Assembly: GCF_032062135.1 (NCBI RefSeq)
Contig: NC_092858.1
Location: 123,824,982 to 123,888,981 of the forward strand
Length of the DNA: 64,000 nucleotides
Reading direction: 5' to 3'
Source of the DNA: Pyxicephalus adspersus
Taxonomy: Eukaryota; Chordata; Amphibia; Anura; Pyxicephalidae
Positions within the stretch are counted from its first letter, which is position 1, and every line of letters begins with the position of its first letter. The notes under the pieces were generated by a model, which searched no databases, had not been told where the DNA came from, and saw nothing but the letters and a program-made list of their open reading frames with translations. The position numbers and the translations under genes are program-made. Positions 34,988 to 48,520 of the stretch are shown here, one piece after another.

Positions 34988-37900
34988 ACTAGTGCCCCAA
35001 AACCTCTCTTATGTTGCCAAACCTCATGTTGACATCATCATATACCATACCGGACCAGTAGCCACAGAAGGAGCGAGAGGGTGGGAGATATTAGGATCCA
35101 ATTACCAGCTGCCATAGTATCATACAATAAGGTTAATATTATCTATTAGGCATAATATCCTGCATATTGGTGGTGGTATTGGTGGCAGCCTAGTGTTCAG
35201 CTTTTAACTTGCCTAGAGTTTAGCTTTAACTTACTAATGATGCTGAAAATGTTTTTCACCTATAAGAATTTTTTTAAATATAAAAAGGTTAAAAGTAATT
35301 TTAAGCAGGATACATTTGTACTGGTTAAGCTTTAGATTAATCTACAGAAAATGTCAGGGTTAACACTGCTGTTTAATCACAGATGCTCTTTTTGTTTGGA
35401 AGTAGGGATTATTGATCTACAATCCATCAATAATTACAAAGGTCCTTAATCTGTGTTGCTCTCTTTATCTGGTCATTACTGTCACTGCTGCTTCTAAACA
35501 AAGACAGAGAGAGACAAAACTAAAGCAATTTCATCACTGTCACAGGGACACACTGCGTGAATTTCTTTAATTACAAACACATTGAAATAAAATAGTACTC
35601 AGTACTCAATCAATGCTTTTTGTGGCTAATAATGTGATATCTATAAACTTCTAGCGCAGAGATGAGAGCTAATGACAGACATTATACAAATGTACCCCAT
35701 TTTCAGTGATGAGAGAAAAAAACATTTCTGCATTTAAATTGGGTAGTAAATAGAAGAAGGGAGATTGCTCCTTGAAAATGGTTGAATATAAATCACGTTT
35801 GGATAAACTATTTTGGGATAAGCATTTATGCAATCCTCACAACTTTGTATATCATTATAGTTCTGTACTATCATGTTAGACACTAAATAGTGTCAGTTTT
35901 TTTTATAGTCCATCCAACCACTCCTACAAACTATAGACACTAAGTAACTTGTAGTCTTAACAAAACTAGGAGGACTAAGTTATTGAACTAACAAAGGAAA
36001 TGTGCATGGAACAAATCAAAATTTCTAACAGGATCAGTTTCTTTGCACTTATATATCAGATATAACAAAGATATTTCAATTGAGGAGTTGAAGAGAGAAG
36101 TTTATTGTTAAAGTTTACATACACTTTCATATGGACATGTGCCCAAAAAATGGACATGAAACTTATCAACTATTATTAATAAGCAGTAAAACTGTTTAAA
36201 ATAAGTCATCCATTTCTAGCTGCTTTTAATGTGAAGTTATGATTTTTCAAAGATCCACAAAGGTCATAAGAAACACTTGGTTCCTCATTTCATTAGAAGG
36301 CTTGCAGGCTACCAAGCTATGGTTGTAATTAAAAACAGCAAAGATAGAGTGAAGTTTAAAAACATTTCTCTCAAATGCTTAAGATAATTGAAAGCTTGTT
36401 TTTAAAGTGTTTTACAGCTTGTAAAACAATTGTAAAAATTGTAAATCCCTAAGTATGCATCGTCTGTGTACAGGTTCTCTGTAAGTTCTAAATACTAGGG
36501 CAGGACTACTTGTTGTACATATAAGCATTTAAATATTCCAGCTAATAATTATGGACATTATTTAAAGACTAGCTGGGTAAGGATTTCTATACGGTTTTAT
36601 AAAAAATGTATAAAATTAACAACCCTCATGGATATGTCCATTTAGAGGCCCTAGAGAGCACTGTTCTAGCTACATTGTATCTTAGCTGAGAACAAAGAAA
36701 TAATTTCATAAATAAAACATATAAAAAACAGATGTATAAAAAAGTAAATAAACACAAGTAAAATTATCAAGAGCACAGAGTTTTTTTTACTGTTTTGTAC
36801 TTGAATACATAGACACTATAGAAGTGTGTACAGTAACTGGCTACTTGGCCTATTCCTATAAATGGTAGCCTCATAAGCTGGACCTGGTCACAAGAACAGT
36901 TTAGATCAACTGCTCGTATATATACTGCTGTGGACTATTTGCACTCTTTCTGCCCAAGGAGTCAAGAAGCACTTAGTTGCCTTTATAAATGTACATGGAA
37001 TGTCTGATTAGGAGGCCAGTAAATGTACCTGGTTTCATGGATGGTACAGGAAAAGTGCCTTATGTTTTTTTTATTATTCATTCAAATAAATACTTTTAAG
37101 ATGTAGAACAAGAGAGAACATGGAAAAGAAGGTGAATTTCATTGGGAAATAAAAGAATACAACTGAAACATACTGGGGAATTTGAAAGAGGCACAGATGT
37201 TATATGGAGATGGTGAAATTACTGTCCCTGGAGAGAATTGTTATTTACTGAAAAGCTGCAGTGTCTTCACACTCAACAGCTAATTGGTAGCAAAGAAAAA
37301 CAAGTCTCACAGTGTAGCATGTGAATTTAAATGAAGATGGTTTGTCCTTATTGATTAGACAGTAAAAGGATTATATTTGACTGATGGGGACAGTAATGGG
37401 TCATCTGCTATACCTACACATTTGTAATAGGAAGACTTAATGCAAAATAAAAATATTAGCCAGGAGCATCGTTGTTTTGGATTTTGCACCAGGATATCAT
37501 AGAAAAAAACATCTTACATCCCACTTAATGAGAAGCTAGACCTTTTCCACTTCATTTGAGCATCTATACGTTATTGCAGGGTTGCGATTGTCTACATCAT
37601 GTCAATACAAATAACCCCCGCCAGCCTCCAATGTCAGCTAAATTTCTAGTCTTCTTAAAAAATGTATTATTCCTTTGTACCACCTATTCCTTATCCTCAG
37701 TCTCCTGCATTTTTGAAGATTCCCTGAACTTTTCTGGCCTCTATGTAGATCTTTTTCTGACTTCTTGCATTGCCTAGCAGTACTAGGCAATCATGTCCAT
37801 AACCCCAATGTGAAGGCTAGATAGCATTGGTATTTCAGTGATTATTTAGTTGTATGGCGTGGCTGTTTAAACTATGGTGACTATCTAACAGGCTTCAGAA

Positions 37901-38125
37901 GTTACAGAAACCCCCTTCATGGCTCGATAGTGTTCATCATAGCACATACTGGGGAAGAAATCTAAATGTATGAGTGGCAGCTATCCAGTGCACAATGTAT
38001 ATATCATCACTGACATGGTGATCAATGGCTTTGAAGCCAACCATAACCCCTCCCTATTCACCATGCTGAAAATCTGAGACCAAGAACTAAAGTCCTTAAT
38101 CAGACAAATGTCTATAGCATAACAT
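34988..38125. other. No gene; largely repeat-free intronic DNA
   Basis: 35390-35620 is balanced, repeat-free and possibly conserved. The plus-strand frame at 37556-37777 has no domain. Confidence 0.4.
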
Positions 38126-38411
38126 GACAGGTGATGTCTCTTCTGCAATATTTGTTCATACCTGCCACTCAGCTGGCTTCTCTTCCATGTGCCAAGAATG
38201 AATGAGTTAAGTCATCCCAGCATAGCCAAGCAAGATGGCCGAACATTGTCTCCAGGACAAAAAGGAGAAGGAACAGAGATAGGTCAGTATATATATCGCG
38301 GGCTTAGTCCTTTAATATTATCTTTATTTAAAATGGCCACCTGGATTGCTAGCAAGCTTTTAATTGCTAAGAGATAATAATAATAAAGCAAACTGAAGAA
38401 AAGGTCAGGAA

Positions 38412-38666
38412 TAGTGTTGAGCGAACCCGAACTGTAAAGTTCGGGTCCGTACCGAACTTTACGATTTTGGGTACCTGGACCCGAACCCAAACTTCGAGCC
38501 GAAGTTCGGCCGAACCCGGTGAACTCGAACTTCCAGGTGTTCGTTCATCCCTACCCACTAACCATTAATATTAGTGTTGAACAAACCCGAACTTTATGAT
38601 TTTGGGTACCGGGACCCAAACTTTGGCCCGAAGTTTGGCTGAACCCGGCCAACACGAACTTCCAGG
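38412..38666. repeat. Tandem dimer of a CGAACCCGAAC foldback element
   Basis: Unit 1 (38412-38553) runs from TAGTGTTGAGCGAACCCGAA to GTTCGTTCATCCCTA, roughly inverted ends. Unit 2 (38572-38666) restarts TAGTGTTGAACAAACCCGAA and stops after CGAACTTCCAGG. Unit 1 contains a hairpin with perfect 11-bp arms, GTAAAGTTCGG and CCGAACTTTAC. This type of element is familiar from amphibian DNA; I do not assign a superfamily. Confidence 0.7.
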
Positions 38667-40085
38667 AATCAAGTTAAGCAAAGCATAAAGAGATTGTAAT
38701 TCAGCTAATTCAACATACAGTACAAAATTCTTTTTCACTACCACTAATTAACAGGCAGCCAGGAATTGTCCTATTTGTTTTATAATAGTGGTCTTGGCTA
38801 CATATACTTGGAAACTACATAAAAAGAAGACAGAAATTCTACAAAACTATATACATTTTGTTTATGTTGATTTTACTACTCTGCACATCTACTTTGAGCT
38901 TAGATGAGAAATTCTAAGGGTCACATGGCTCACTGGGGGTTCTGAAGGATATTCTATCATAAATAATCAGGCATCAAGTTAATTAATGAAATTTAATAGT
39001 TAAGTGGTTTTTGTTTACTTCTTGAAATAACTGATCAAACCCTAGTGATGCAAAGAAAAATGCTGAAATGCTGATTTCCTTTCATAAACTCTTTTTAATT
39101 ATTCAGAATGGTGAACATCTTTCTCCTGTTTAAAGGCTGTGTTAGTGTCAGCATCTTCTTAACTTTCCAAATTTGCTAGGGCATTAACACATTTCTAATT
39201 ACGTGTTTTGGGTAATGGATTTAAACAGTTTATACACTGTACCTTTATAGTAAATATGCATATATTGTGTACTTGTATTCAATCAGTACCTTGCTTTCAC
39301 ATACATAGTCCTTCTATCATTTTTGTTCTGCTGAGTAAACCCATGAAATGGATCCTAATTAGAATTATATGCTATTAAAGCTGAAAGGACAAGTCATGAT
39401 TACAAGTAAAACCTAAGGTCATAAATTCTGTGGGAGGTGGGTCCCGAAAGTGAAACTAATCATCAGAAGGGCTCATATTGTGTGATAGGAAACTGCTTTA
39501 GTTATCTAGTTGTATTATGGTTTTAATTATTTCCCTGCTGCAAATATTTATAATATTAAAGGGACATTTTATGTGCAATTTTTTGCTATTTTTCATATTA
39601 AAAAAGTATCATCAGGCATAAAATATACTGAATTTAGAGGCTTGTAGTCTAACTTACATTTAAATAGCAGACTGTACTACTAGATTTAATAAGTGAAATG
39701 AAATTACCTTGCTTTTTGATGTTGACCTATGCCTTAACTGGTACTCTTGAATGAACAGACAAGGTACAACCTTACTTGCGTGCTAACAACATGTATATTT
39801 GCATCAATAAACGGCCTCCAGATCTGGTCATGTTAAGCTCAAAGGGTGAAAAGGACATAGTGCTTGGCAGAAGTGAAGGCAGAAACTTAGCATGTGTTTG
39901 TACAAATATTCAAACACATTTAAATCTACGAAGACACATGGAAGTCATCTTAGGAACCAAGTAAGGTTTTCTTCTAGGACAAGACACCATGGTAAAAAAA
40001 ATTAGAATCAGGTTTATCTGTTTAAAAGTTAATTTAGGCAACAAGAGGTGGACAGGAGGTGCATTGACAAGCTAACCCAAAATGG
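38667..40085. other. No gene or recognised repeat
   Basis: AT-rich intronic sequence. Confidence 0.45.
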
Positions 40086-40089
40086 GAAT

Positions 40090-40470
40090 TGTTTTACCAC
40101 AAATCAATTCTCTCTGTACTGTATAGCCACTGTACAGTGCGAGGTCTGAATTTCTTCTGGTGCAGGATAATGTCTGGTCTCATGTGACCAGAGTGTGTAG
40201 GCAGTTCCTGGATGACAAGGGAATTGATGCTATTGACTGGCCCCAATTTCACAAGACCTGAATCCAATGAAAACCCTATAGGACTTATATCAGTGTATTG
40301 GACTCCACTAGGTAGTGCCACAGAATGTCCGGGAGATCATTGATGCTCTGTTAGTGGATTCCCCAGGGCACCATCTATAGTCTCTTAGAAGTTAGCCCAG
40401 ACATTAACAGGACTGCATAGAGACACATGGAGTAATACATACTGCTGAGCAATATTATGAGTTGTGGAAT
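40090..40470 (+). pseudogene. 3' part of a second Tc1-like transposase, broken
   Basis: Translating the plus strand gives VQDN (second catalytic Asp), then VCRQFLDDKGIDAIDWP, the strand-helix leading into the SPDLNP box of Tc1 transposases, followed immediately by a stop where PPRSPDLNP should be. Later text (GGTAGTGCCACAGAATGTCC, CCCCAGGGCACCATCTATAG) corresponds to the C-terminal region. The N-terminal half and both terminal repeats are absent. This family differs from the copy at 24480-25310. The antisense frame at 40094-40321 is not a gene. Confidence 0.82.
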
Positions 40471-41505
40471 ACTTCTAGTGACAGGGGAGCAGAGTTTTAG
40501 AACATGAGCAAGTATATTCCCTATTTAGTATATCAAGTATATCAAGTATATTCCTATATTTACTGGATATGCAAACAATGACCACCAGATATTACACATC
40601 AAGGGGCTTGCAACTTCCTCCACAAAGTAAGTAGAATCAATCACCCCAACTTCTTTTGGCAGCTTACTAATTCTATCACATCTTTCAGCTCCTTAGCCCA
40701 GGAGCCAAAGATGCCACTTGCTGATTTAATGGGCATTCCCTTTGCAACTAGTTTTATGCTATAATATGCCCCACCAATTTCCTGCTGACAAGCCAGATGA
40801 GTGTTCGATAAAAGCATACAAAAACATCATTTTATTATACCATTGCATAGTTTCATTACTGCCAAAGAAGTGGTAGTAAAGAATAAAGTATGATTCAGTT
40901 GTTTATAAATAACAGCACTAGTTTGATTTTTGGCATTGTGCATCTTGAGATGTTGCCATAATGGTAAAATAAGAAGTGAAGAAATGCTCAAACATATTTC
41001 ATGAGATGAAAGGATAACCAATACAACAGTCAAAAATATAAAAACGTTCTGCTCCCTGCTCATTTATAAATATGCCCTAAATAAAACGGTTAAAGAGTTA
41101 GGACCCTTATAATGGCTGAAGCAGGGAAGAAGATGTTACCTGCCATAATGGTGCTAGTTGTGGCTTGGGCAGAGCACCTGGACAAACATTTCACAAACTG
41201 TAAAGTAAGTAGTAAAAGTCTCCCTAAAGTTCAAAAAACATTAGGCAATTTATTTAACCATGTTTTATGATCTTTACACTTAAAAAAAAGTTAATTTTAA
41301 CAAAACACACATCATGCAGCCCCTATAATTTCCACATTTACACAATAACTTGTATATCATTATTAGGTGTGTCTAGAGCAGAAGGATATTTTAATACTGC
41401 CCTTAAGGTATGAACTCAAAGGCCGGAGCTACGAGAGATATAGAAATCTGAATATAGAACCTGAAAGATTCTTTACTGAAAGCCAATCAACCATGATGCC
41501 AACAT
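40471..41505. other. No gene or recognised repeat
   Basis: AT-rich intronic sequence. The 78-residue minus-strand frame at 40827 shows no domain. Confidence 0.45.
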
Positions 41506-41514
41506 GTCTTAAAT

Positions 41515-41814
41515 AGTGGTCGCCACAAGAAAATTTTGGTGGTTCGCAGCTCTAGCCGGTGCACTCCCCAGCAGGGTCAGGAAAGGGACCCCGATGGAGA
41601 GCGCACCGGCCAGAGCCAGGGATCATGTCCCCTGTATGGACACAACCCACCCAAGAAGTGGGCAGGTTCTGGCATCATAACGTCACTAAAGGGGAGTTTT
41701 CTCCTTTCCCTGTGAGTGACTTTCCCTTTGAGTGACACGGAGCTCCCCGTGCATGCGTGGTCCGGATTCTGTGCATGTAGTGGTCCATAGGCCTGAAAAG
41801 ATTGGCGACCACTG
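41515..41814 (-). mobile_element. Non-autonomous hAT-type element, copy 2, intact with target duplication
   Basis: The ends are AGTGGTCGCCA and TTGGCGACCACTG. Direct repeats GTCTTAAAT lie at 41506-41514 and 41814-41822, which contain an 8-bp target duplication as expected for hAT transposition. It is 300 bp, GC-rich and non-coding. It is the same family as 23002-23320, in the opposite orientation. Confidence 0.88.
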
Positions 41815-41830
41815 TCTTAAATCAATATTT

Positions 41831-42040
41831 CTTAACCAGGATTCCATGGAACCCTAGGGTTCCTCCAGAGGTTGCAAGAGGTTCCTTGAGCAATGAGCAA
41901 TTCTCGGGTGACTCTCGGGTTAGTTTACCTTATCTGTAAGGGTGGCAGCCTTTCCACTGACCAGCAATGTAAGAATTCTTTTAGAAGGGGTTCCCTGAAG
42001 ACCTGAAAGTTATCTTAAGGGGTTCCCCTTTACAAAACAA
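41831..42040. mobile_element. MITE of the GGTTCC/GGAACC type
   Basis: CTTAACCAGGATTCCATGGA, ACCCTAGGGTTCCTCCAGAG, GGTTCCTTGAGCAATGAGCA and AAGGGGTTCCCTGAAGAC, ending AAGGGGTTCCCC, resemble a widespread vertebrate non-autonomous element, probably hAT-like. It starts 9 bases after the previous element's target duplication. Confidence 0.6.
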
Positions 42041-42049
42041 GAACAACAT

Positions 42050-44930
42050 CAACAATAAATCCAACAAGTCAAGTTGTTTCACAAAATAATAATAATAAAA
42101 CCCAACATTTAATTCATTCCACAATTTCATTAAAAAATGAAAGCTAGCCACCAATTAATGACAAACACCAAAACTATGTTCAGTTACTACATCTCCAGCA
42201 TCAATAGTAATCTGGAATTCTGCCCAGTACCCATAAATATTTGTATAATCCGGTAAATGCTAGCAAAAAGAATTTGCTTTGACATCTGTAAAATGGAAAG
42301 GAGATGTGTGTGCTTACCTTAAGCTTGTTCTCTTGTAAAACAAACATGATCACAATTTCTGAAAACTGTTATCAAAGTTAGACTACAGTGAAGGCCCATG
42401 GGTCCTCTACATTACAACTGTGTAACTAATTAAGGCTCTGGAGTGTTGTGTAATGCTAGATAAATTGGTAGAGGCAGGATATTTGTTTAACAATATATTG
42501 CACCTTTTGTATGGTTATAGAATTATGCATGTTAGAATAAAATCTTCGGCTACCAAGCTGAAGGGGGTCTAATATTTTTCTCATTTTGCTAGGGGCATTG
42601 TATTGATTGGCACAAACCTGTTTTGAACAATATTTTAACATATCATTAACATTTTAACATGGACCTTACTGTTCTATTTGGACTGCATGATAATCATTAT
42701 GTTTTATAACCACACATTTGTTCTATTTTTCTTTTGGTTTCACAGTCACATTTGTGTTCTTAGGCTTTCTAAAGACTCAAGGAAACTAAACTTTAATTTG
42801 CATGCATGCTAAGTATTATTTATGTACAAAGCTAAGAAAATTTTTCTATGTCTCACAGAGATCAAAGTACTATCTGTAGCTGATTTTTTTCAGCTGAACA
42901 GAGACAGTTTTGGCATCATCCAAGGTCAGCATCTACTCCCTGGCTTGAAATGAAACAGTCATGTAAGTCATTGTGAAGTATTACAAAATAACAATATTGC
43001 TGATTGATCACTAGGTAAAGAAGACTGGGAAATTACTTCTTCCTCCCTGCAGCAGATTAAAGACACCATCCCGGCCTTTTAGCTCTTGGCCAAGTCACTA
43101 AACTGGAGCTCAAAAGCTGCTTATTTAAAAGGTAGACCCTTTCTGAAATTTTACACTGTCGTTGTGTGATTTTTTTTACAATGTATGTTATTTTACAATG
43201 TATGTTAATTATTATGTATTCATGCAGACTTATAATAAAATGTGAAAGGAGGGGGAAGAAAGAGGAAGGAGACACAACAATGACCAAATAATTGTGGGTC
43301 CTTGGAAATGATTCCGCACCATTCTGGCAAATAACCACAAGAACATAAAACTTCCATTTTGTACATAGTAAACCAAAACATTCAATCCCTCAATTGCAGG
43401 CTTATAGAAAACCCCACTTATGGCACTTTCTAAATCATAAACCCTGGCCTCCAGCAGTGGAGAAAAGCTATGGAAAAAACAGACACATCTTACACTCCTA
43501 AGCAGGTAACTAGGCAATGTCACTGTCATTTTGGTTGTGTGTGTTCTTTGGAGCAATTAAAAGCCTACTCCTTTATTTTACTTTTAATACTCCTTTTTTA
43601 ATACTTTTTAATACTCCTTTTAGGAGGGCAGGGCATATATACAAAAATGTAAGGAAAAAGAAGTTACAAACTACACATACATTTTTTTTCACAAAGTGGT
43701 AAATGTAAATATGTTGCCAAAGTATTTCTCCTGTTCCCAGGGTTGAATAGAACACACATGGACCATTCACCCAATATGAAAAGTACATACTTGAGACTGG
43801 AGTTAACAACTTCTATGCATCCAATAATTGCTGAATTTGGTTTAGGCAAAGTTTTAAATGCACAAAATTCATATTAAGCTATACATTTTCATTTATTAGG
43901 TATGACTTTTTTTGTGTGAATAGAGCGGGAAAGCGCTAAAACCTCTGCCAAGTTTCAGACATCTGTACTTCCATTGAGCAGAAAAGAAAATTTACACTTT
44001 AATTCCTGTGAGATTTACCCTTACTTCCATTTGTAAAGCACTGATTTAAAGCCGCGTTTTAATTCTTCAAAATATGTTTTATTACTCTCTGAATCTTTGT
44101 TTGATAGATTTCAAATTTGCTTCCTGCTCAAAGCCTAGTAACGTAAGATAATACAGACATACCAACTATTTCTTAGTCTAATGGTTTACTTTAACCTTCA
44201 AAACTCCTAACTGTAATCCAGATCCATAAACTCTAACCTGTGATTGTTACCTAATCTTTTTTACCTAGCCTATCATTTCAATCTCATAACACTAAATTAA
44301 ACATATAAAATCTATTTATCTAAACCATATAGCTATCAGGTCATACTACACTTGGATTAGGCTTAAGACCACCTGCTTTTCCAGCAACAAAACCAATTGA
44401 CCATACTTCATCTTTATAAATAAAAAATGTCTGTATATGTATGAAGTGATGTGGTGAAGTGGGACTCTAAAGCCAGTGGAGCACTATTTATTCTAATGAT
44501 TGAAGTGACCTGTCAAAGTCATTTGGCTGACCTCTCCTTTAATCATAAAGGTTTTTATGACGACATTTTCCTGAGAGATAACGCAGAGGGACATCATAGG
44601 CTTAGCAATTTATAAATTATTAGTGAAATACAGTAGACTGCCAGGTTTCCTAGCACAGTAGACAACTGATTAGCAATTTCCAGTTCCTATACCATTAACA
44701 AACATGATGGTAGATAAGAAGCTTTCCAGTATATACTGTGAAATATTCAATCCTTTTACTTTGGGGACAAAGGATCAATTCTTCTATTACCATAAAGGTA
44801 CTTTTGTGAGAAATAATGAAATTCCAGACACTCACACATATTTTATCTCAAACAGCAATATATATTGCTAGATTGTCAGCCATGCTATGATCAGTGTTTT
44901 TGAAATTACAATAAAATATTTTTATACTCT
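42050..44930. other. No gene or recognised repeat
   Basis: AT-rich DNA. The overlapping minus-strand frames at 43057-43849 have no recognisable domains and no codon-bias signal by eye. 43575-43620 is a small CTTTTTTAATACT tandem repeat. Confidence 0.45.
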
Positions 44931-44939
44931 GACACATGA

Positions 44940-45600
44940 CAAGAAGAGGACCCTATCCAATCAAGCTTAGAAGTGGAGGGAGCATAGTATTGAATAGATA
45001 ATGGAAATGGAACTGTGGTTAATTAGCAATGGTGAGGATCATGGGTAGGTACGTATGAAGTAGATAGAGACAGGGGCAATCCTGATGGGATTTCGGGGGA
45101 AATTCCAGAGAATAGTGGTGGTCCTGGAAAAGCTATATGTGGGAAGAGGTTATGAATGAGGAAGTTATAAATACATTATTGGGGTAGAGGAGAAGCAGTT
45201 AGTGGTGTATTTGTGTGTAAGGCAAAAGAAAAAAGCTAATTTGATTCTTAGGTGAAAAAAGCTAGTGGACAGGTTTGTAGAAAGGAATAGCAGATGTGGA
45301 GTAGGTCAAAGGATATGTAAGTGCAGTAATAATGATAGATTGCAGAAATACCAGTATAGTAAGTGGAAGACCAGTAGCCAAGGTAAAGGAAAGTGAGAGT
45401 TTATACCAGCTGTAGAAGAAGGCCATGTGTGATGCCAAATTCGGAGGGTATTTGGCATCATGCAGCTCAAATTCTCCTGGAAAAGGGGTTGAATGGTCTG
45501 GATAGGGCTATGAGTAATTGTATTTCTGCTGATTTGAATCAGAGATTTGAACAAAGGTAACAACATGATAACATGTCTTTAGGGTAGGGGGGGAAATAGT
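44940..45600. other. G-rich, C-poor strand-asymmetric block
   Basis: The plus strand is rich in G and A and poor in C over about 650 bases. A small hairpin, GATGCCAAA/TTTGGCATC, lies at 45432-45461. No open frame or repeat end is seen. It may be the untranslated part of an old retroelement. Confidence 0.4.
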
Positions 45601-46633
45601 GTGGTAATCCCATTTAAAATGTTATCTTGGATTGAAGTTAATTATCCTGAACTCGTAAAAAGCCTTAGAGAAGATATCAGTGCTGGCGAGGAAGATCCCA
45701 GACCTTGCATCACAAAGGTGAGTATAGACAGAGTTTGGCTCTGCTTTAAAAATGAATTGAGGTGAAATGTGTCTTCAAGTCACATGATGTACTCCTACTC
45801 CTAATATCAGTCAACATAATAAATAGCATAATAAGGTTTATCGGTCACAACAAGCAAACAAAGGACATAGTTGGCCTATTTTTTGGACAGAAGGCAAAAT
45901 GTGGGCTTTGTTTCTCAAAAGAAGAAAGCAACAATAAAAAAACAATATATATAGGTTCAAATTTATATAGTGTTTATAATGTAAAAGAAGAAGTTAACAC
46001 TTTAGTAACCATATGTTAGGCAAATCATTATAAAGATATGTACTGCCCAAAGATCCTTGCTGTGAAAATAACATAATGTGCAAAAAAACCCACAGACACT
46101 TTTTTTTCTAAATTAGAGACTAATAACTTTCAAAACATAATTAAATTGATAGCTCTCTCTGACAGTAAATGAACACTTGGCTGCTCATCTTTCAGTTCAA
46201 AACAACTGCAAAATCTGCTGCTAATTAGGAAGGACCTGAAAGGTTTCATTTGCCCATCTTTTCCCATTTGGAGACATTCCAGGTATTTTGGCAGAAATTT
46301 TGTGTGTGTACCTTTGTATTCTTAATGTCTTAATAAAATATTTGAACGTATAATGTGGCATGGAAAACAAACATCCCAGTTCCCACTGAGTGTCCTTTCT
46401 ATCTTCTATCACTAAGCACTCTACACTTTACAATTTTTTTATTTATAAAGAAAACAGTGAAAGATTGGCTTTTAAAATCATGTAGCATATCTACATTCAG
46501 TATCTGGTTAGGTGTTTTTTAAAAATAACAATAGCAAAAGGCAAAGATTAGAAGCGAATACAAACAATCAGATACATAACAACTACATAGAGAAAGAGAA
46601 CAAATAACATTCTCCTCTGGGAGGTAAATATAT
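45601..46633. other. No gene or recognised repeat
   Basis: AT-rich sequence; the plus-strand frame at 45762-46019 has no domain. Confidence 0.45.
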
Positions 46634-46973
46634 ACAGGTTGGCATTCGAAAATCCGGCAACCTCGGAACCTGGGTAGTGCTGGATTTTCGAACATTCTGG
46701 ATTTTTTAAGGTTATATATGCTGTATATATTTAACAAAAATTACTGCCTGTACAGTCCTTTAAAAGGAATGAGCAGGAAAACACATGCAAGCAAGACCCA
46801 ACAGCTGATTCTGGACTACAGCGACATCAAAACATAAATGGCGCCTCCGGAAAACAGTGTAAATGTGAAAATGCACTCCAAAATCCAATCTGAATTGGAT
46901 ATCTGGATATTGGATAACTGGAAATCTGAAGGAACCAGATTATGGATGGCCGGATTTTTGAATGTCAACCTGT
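46634..46973. mobile_element. Tigger/Tc1-mariner-type MITE, 340 bp
   Basis: The left end ACAGGTTGGCATTCGAAAAT plus CCGGC and the right end GCCGGATTTTTGAATGTCAA plus CCTGT are inverted repeats over about 25 bases with two mismatches. Both ends adjoin TA, fitting a TA target duplication. Interior copies of GGATTTTCGAA and GGATATTGGATAACTGG are present. Non-coding. Confidence 0.82.
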
Positions 46974-46990
46974 ATATATATATTTAAATA

Positions 46991-47022
<32 letters not shown>
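46974..47022. repeat. TA microsatellite
   Basis: TA-rich run adjoining the right end of the MITE. Confidence 0.9.
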
Positions 47023-47025
<3 letters not shown>

Positions 47026-47629
47026 TGATTTACTTATTTAATAATATAACTTAGCACTATATGCAGTACTAATCTTGAGGACATTTGCATGTAAAATACC
47101 CTAGTTTGCCAGCATACAAAGCAGTATAAAGTTGGGGGGGGGGCTAGACCAATGGAGAATCAAACCACTGGCTACTTATATTAATCCTTTCTGAAGCATC
47201 TAGCATTCTAAAAAAGGATAAAACTGTGTTCAATCTGATCAGCTGTCCACATTGCTGTGCTGGTTCTTGCCCACACCGTAACGCTCATGTAATTCTGAAC
47301 ATTGACATGCTCATTGAAGCAGCCTGTATCTTTTGAATGGAACCTCAACACACTTTAAAGCACAAAATGGAAAAAAAAAAAAAAACATTGCACTATGTTT
47401 GGCAATGCATTACACTACACGAGGTATTAATCTCTTTGTATGGCACGCTATAGCATAGGGGTTTGTGTTTTTTAAGGGTGCAATTAAAAATGAATAGTAC
47501 CCCAATACAACCCTCACACAGTTACTGGAGTCTAACATAGGTTGCATTGGTTTGGAATAGACAAAATGGGGACCTGAGAACATTTAAAATAGATGCTCCA
47601 AATTCACAGCTTCATAATGCACCTCTGTC

Positions 47630-48520
47630 ATGACCCGGGGAGCTCGGACCTTCTAGCCCATCCCTTATAAACACCATTGTCATAACTACCTTCTACTACC
47701 AAACCTCCCCCTGCATACCAGCCACTCCCCCCAATTAAAAACCCCAACACAAAATCTTGGATTTAAATTGGCTGGCAAGCAGCCGTTTATTTAAAACACC
47801 ATTAAACAAAGTTAACTTTCCAAATAATTAACAAACAAATATCCAAATAAATAAATGCCAAATAAATTACATTTTACACTTTGATAAGCATACATTAACA
47901 TAAATTAACACAACACTCCATTATTAATATAATTATTATTAAACGGGATTATATAATGTTAACATATTACATTGAATATAGCTTAATGAACCAACAACTT
48001 AATTCCCCTTTTAATAATACATAACCATTACAACAGTATCCATAATGTTATTAAACTCCCAATTACACACCCAAACAACCAAGCTGCAGGTCTCAGAAGG
48101 CAAAATCCCACCCAACAAGAATTGAACCCTTCCAACATCTCCACCTTGGCCCCTAGCTGCCCAGCACTGCCTTCAGGAGCCATAATCATCCGTTCACTAT
48201 AAAGGGGAGACCCCACCAAAGGGGATCCCCCCTGCCAAAATCCACCCCTTTTCAATACACTGAATCCCTGCCTTCCAAGACCCCAACCTCTAAAACGAAC
48301 CCACCTCTCAACTCTACCTAAACATAAGAGGGAGGGTGGGTGGGAAACTTTTTCTTTCCAAAAGAGGGCCTCTCACTATCGTCCAGCCCCTTTTAACATC
48401 TCCCATTCCTAATCTCCTCCTATCCCACGTTGTACACTAGCCCAGCCCCCTCTGGCAACACTACCCTTTTTCTTAACCCCTTAAAAGCTCTGGGCTAGGC
48501 CCAGCCCCCGGTCATGTAGT
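47630..48520. other. C-rich, G-poor block, possible large repeat
   Basis: About 900 bases where C greatly exceeds G on the plus strand. The ends look weakly inverted: TCATGACCCGGGGAGCTCGG near 47637 and CCCAGCCCCCGGTCATGT near 48500. The 75-residue minus-strand frame at 48028 is not recognised. Likely a transposable element of unknown type. Confidence 0.45.
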
